NCBI RefSeq assembly: GCF_009707955.1
Contig: NZ_WMDQ01000002.1
Span: 124,001-188,000, forward strand
Reading direction: 5' to 3'
From: Flavobacterium sp. LC2016-13
GTDB lineage: Bacteria > Bacteroidota > Bacteroidia > Flavobacteriales > Flavobacteriaceae
DNA: 64,000 bases
How positions within the stretch are numbered: position 1 is the stretch's first letter; every line of letters starts with the position of its first letter. A program made the position numbers and the translations under genes. The notes under the pieces are model-generated. The model was not told the origin of the DNA and did no database searches. It saw nothing but the letters and a program-made list of their open reading frames with translations. Below are positions 62,941 through 64,000 of this stretch, one piece after another.

Positions 62941-63231
62941 ATGCCGGAAGTAAAATTAAAACTAGACGAAAAGCAACACGGAGGTTTTCAATTAATTGAA
63001 AATGAGGAGAAAATAGGCGAAATGGTACTTAGTATTTCAGGTACAACCCTGACTGTTTACCACACAGAAGTTGATGAAAAATTCAACGGAAAAGGATATG
63101 CAAAACTACTTTTAGATGCAATGGTGGCGTATGTTCGCGAACATAAATATATGGTAAAAGCACTTTGCCCGTATGTTTTTGCCCAATTTACAAGACATCC
63201 GGATGAATATGCTGATATTTGGCAGAAGTAG
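62941..63231 (+). CDS. Small GNAT-like N-acetyltransferase (YidJ/GCN5-related)
   Basis: 96 residues of the short acetyltransferase-like family: MVLSISGTTLTVYHTEVDEK, FNGKGYAKLLLDAMV, and KALCPYVFAQFTRHPDEYAD. The acetyl-CoA loop GKGYAK is present. Such proteins are about 90 residues long, lacking the first half of the GNAT fold. It may be co-transcribed with the VOC gene before it. Confidence 0.87.
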   Translation: MPEVKLKLDEKQHGGFQLIENEEKIGEMVLSISGTTLTVYHTEVDEKFNGKGYAKLLLDAMVAYVREHKYMVKALCPYVFAQFTRHPDEYADIWQK

Positions 63232-63255
63232 TTTTCAGTCTCAGTTTTCAATAAA

Positions 63256-63284
63256 CTTTGTCAAAATTTTAAACTTTGACAAAG
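63256..63284. repeat. CTTTGTCAAA hairpin
   Basis: CTTTGTCAAA (63256-63265) and TTTGACAAAG (63275-63284) form a perfect 10-bp stem with a 9-bp loop after the GNAT gene. A weak T-rich tail (TTTGTCATTTTTA) follows, so it could terminate the operon. Confidence 0.6.
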
Positions 63285-63316
63285 CTGTTTGTCATTTTTA
63301 ACACATAAAATATAGT

Positions 63317-63334
63317 CAACGGTTTAAACCGTTG
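63317..63334. repeat. CAACGGTTTAAACCGTTG palindrome
   Basis: A perfect 18-bp palindrome. A related degenerate copy, CCACGGTTTCAACCCTTGG, lies 29 bp further on, around 63364-63382. This is typical of short REP-like elements, and compare 14653-14675. Confidence 0.65.
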
Positions 63335-63406
63335 GAACGTAATGTATTATAATAATACGTAACCCACGGTTTCAACCCTTGGAGCATATTTTTAATTAAA
63401 TAAATT

Positions 63407-64000
63407 ATGGAAAAGTTAGTTACAGGAATTCACCACGTTACCGCATTGGCAGGAAATGCTCAAAAAAACTTAGATTTCTATACCGGATTTTTGGGTTTAA
63501 GACTGATCAAGAAAACAGTCAATTTTGATGCAAATCAGATATATCATTTATATTATGGAGATGCCGAAGGAAATCCGGGAAGTGTTTTGACATTTTTTCC
63601 GTATGATGGCTTAAAAATGGGACGTCACGGAAAAGGAATGCTGAATACAACGACATTTTCTGTTCCGGCAAACTCAATTGAATTTTGGGAGAATCGGTTC
63701 AAACAATTCGGAATAAATTATAAAGATCCGCAATTGCGTTTTGAAACTGAAGTTGTAATTTATTTTGAAGATCACGACGGACTTGGTATGGAATTGATTT
63801 TTAATGATAATGATAAAAGAGTTGGGTATCATAAAGGTCCGTTTAACGAATCTAACGCTATAAGAGGTTTTCATAATGTCGAGATTTGGCACGAAGGTTA
63901 CGAACAAACCGGAGGTTTATTGACCGAATATTTAGATCATGAATTAATCGCAGAAAGCAATAATAGGTTTCGTTTTGCAGCAACGAATTCATCAGGAAAT
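63407..64000 (+). CDS. Ring-cleaving dioxygenase-like VOC protein, 5' part
   Basis: Open from ATG 63407 to the end of the window (198 codons), so the C-terminal part is missing. It begins MEKLVTGIHHVTALAGNAQ and continues YTGFLGLRLIKKTVNFD, closely parallel to the protein at 61994-62929 and its VKKTVNFDDPG. It is a paralogue from duplication of the MhqO-type family. The full family length is about 310 residues. Confidence 0.88.
   Translation, partial: MEKLVTGIHHVTALAGNAQKNLDFYTGFLGLRLIKKTVNFDANQIYHLYYGDAEGNPGSVLTFFPYDGLKMGRHGKGMLNTTTFSVPANSIEFWENRFKQFGINYKDPQLRFETEVVIYFEDHDGLGMELIFNDNDKRVGYHKGPFNESNAIRGFHNVEIWHEGYEQTGGLLTEYLDHELIAESNNRFRFAATNSSGN

Noticed and set aside
63674..63907. 77-codon minus-strand frame at the window end
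   Set aside because: Antisense to the second VOC gene, which is clearly coding by homology to its paralogue.

Overview
The window reads as chromosomal DNA of a Flavobacterium-type member of the Bacteroidetes. It is AT-rich, with a SusC/SusD pair driven by an ECF sigma/FecR couple, TAnnTTTG-type -7 promoter boxes, many TPR and HisKA_2 sensor kinases, DUF72, SemiSWEET and DUF1634 families, and numerous short dispersed palindromes between genes. I see no rRNA, tRNA, CRISPR array, insertion sequence or phage gene.

Layout. 0-7.5 kb: end of an Fpg/Nei DNA glycosylase, DUF72, a flavin-type general stress protein, a single-domain response regulator, a six-PAS cytoplasmic histidine kinase, small conserved proteins and a SemiSWEET. 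7.9-14.4 kb: a tight five-gene signalling operon (REC-kinase, CHASE3 hybrid kinase with three receivers, single receiver, CheR, CheB without receiver) with no chemoreceptor or flagellar gene nearby. 14.7-25.2 kb: exported metallophosphoesterase, exported Ca-type PI-PLC, ECF sigma, FecR, STN-containing SusC and SusD, which may be a nutrient/phosphate-ester acquisition locus. 25.2-27.1 kb: two outer-membrane barrel proteins. 27.5-32.5 kb: a ten-gene co-directional unit of lipoproteins, small membrane proteins and DUFs around a vWA-like lipoprotein, a four-TM coiled-coil protein and a TerB-like protein; this is the best candidate here for an undescribed system. 32.6-35.2 kb: response regulator plus TPR histidine kinase and a tiny lipoprotein. 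36.6-47.6 kb: a stress-themed stretch with SDR, STAS protein, Ku and LigD (NHEJ), small membrane and acidic proteins, and the large catalase KatE flanked by two paralogous acidic low-complexity proteins. 47.7-55.3 kb: a kinase-like protein lacking its phospho-histidine, TSUP/DUF1634 exporter, a divergent HxlR-azoreductase pair with a striking 38-bp palindromic operator, thiolase, and a TPR-HisKA_2 kinase. 55.7-64 kb: amidohydrolase with a Cys/His tail, DoxX, Dps, DUF1275, a HisKA_2 kinase paired with a sigma-54 activator, and two ring-cleaving-dioxygenase (VOC) paralogues separated by a GNAT-like protein.

How it fits together. Two themes dominate: signal transduction (seven kinase-like proteins and five receiver proteins) and stress defence (peroxide, DNA breaks, quinone/electrophile detoxification, iron storage). 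Several upstream-most start codons (TTG) look wrong; I moved starts to downstream ATG codons where a -7 box, signal peptide or ATGA coupling supports it. Two small genes (58 and 50 codons) were found by direct reading. Functions are inferred from motifs recalled by eye; no searches were run.
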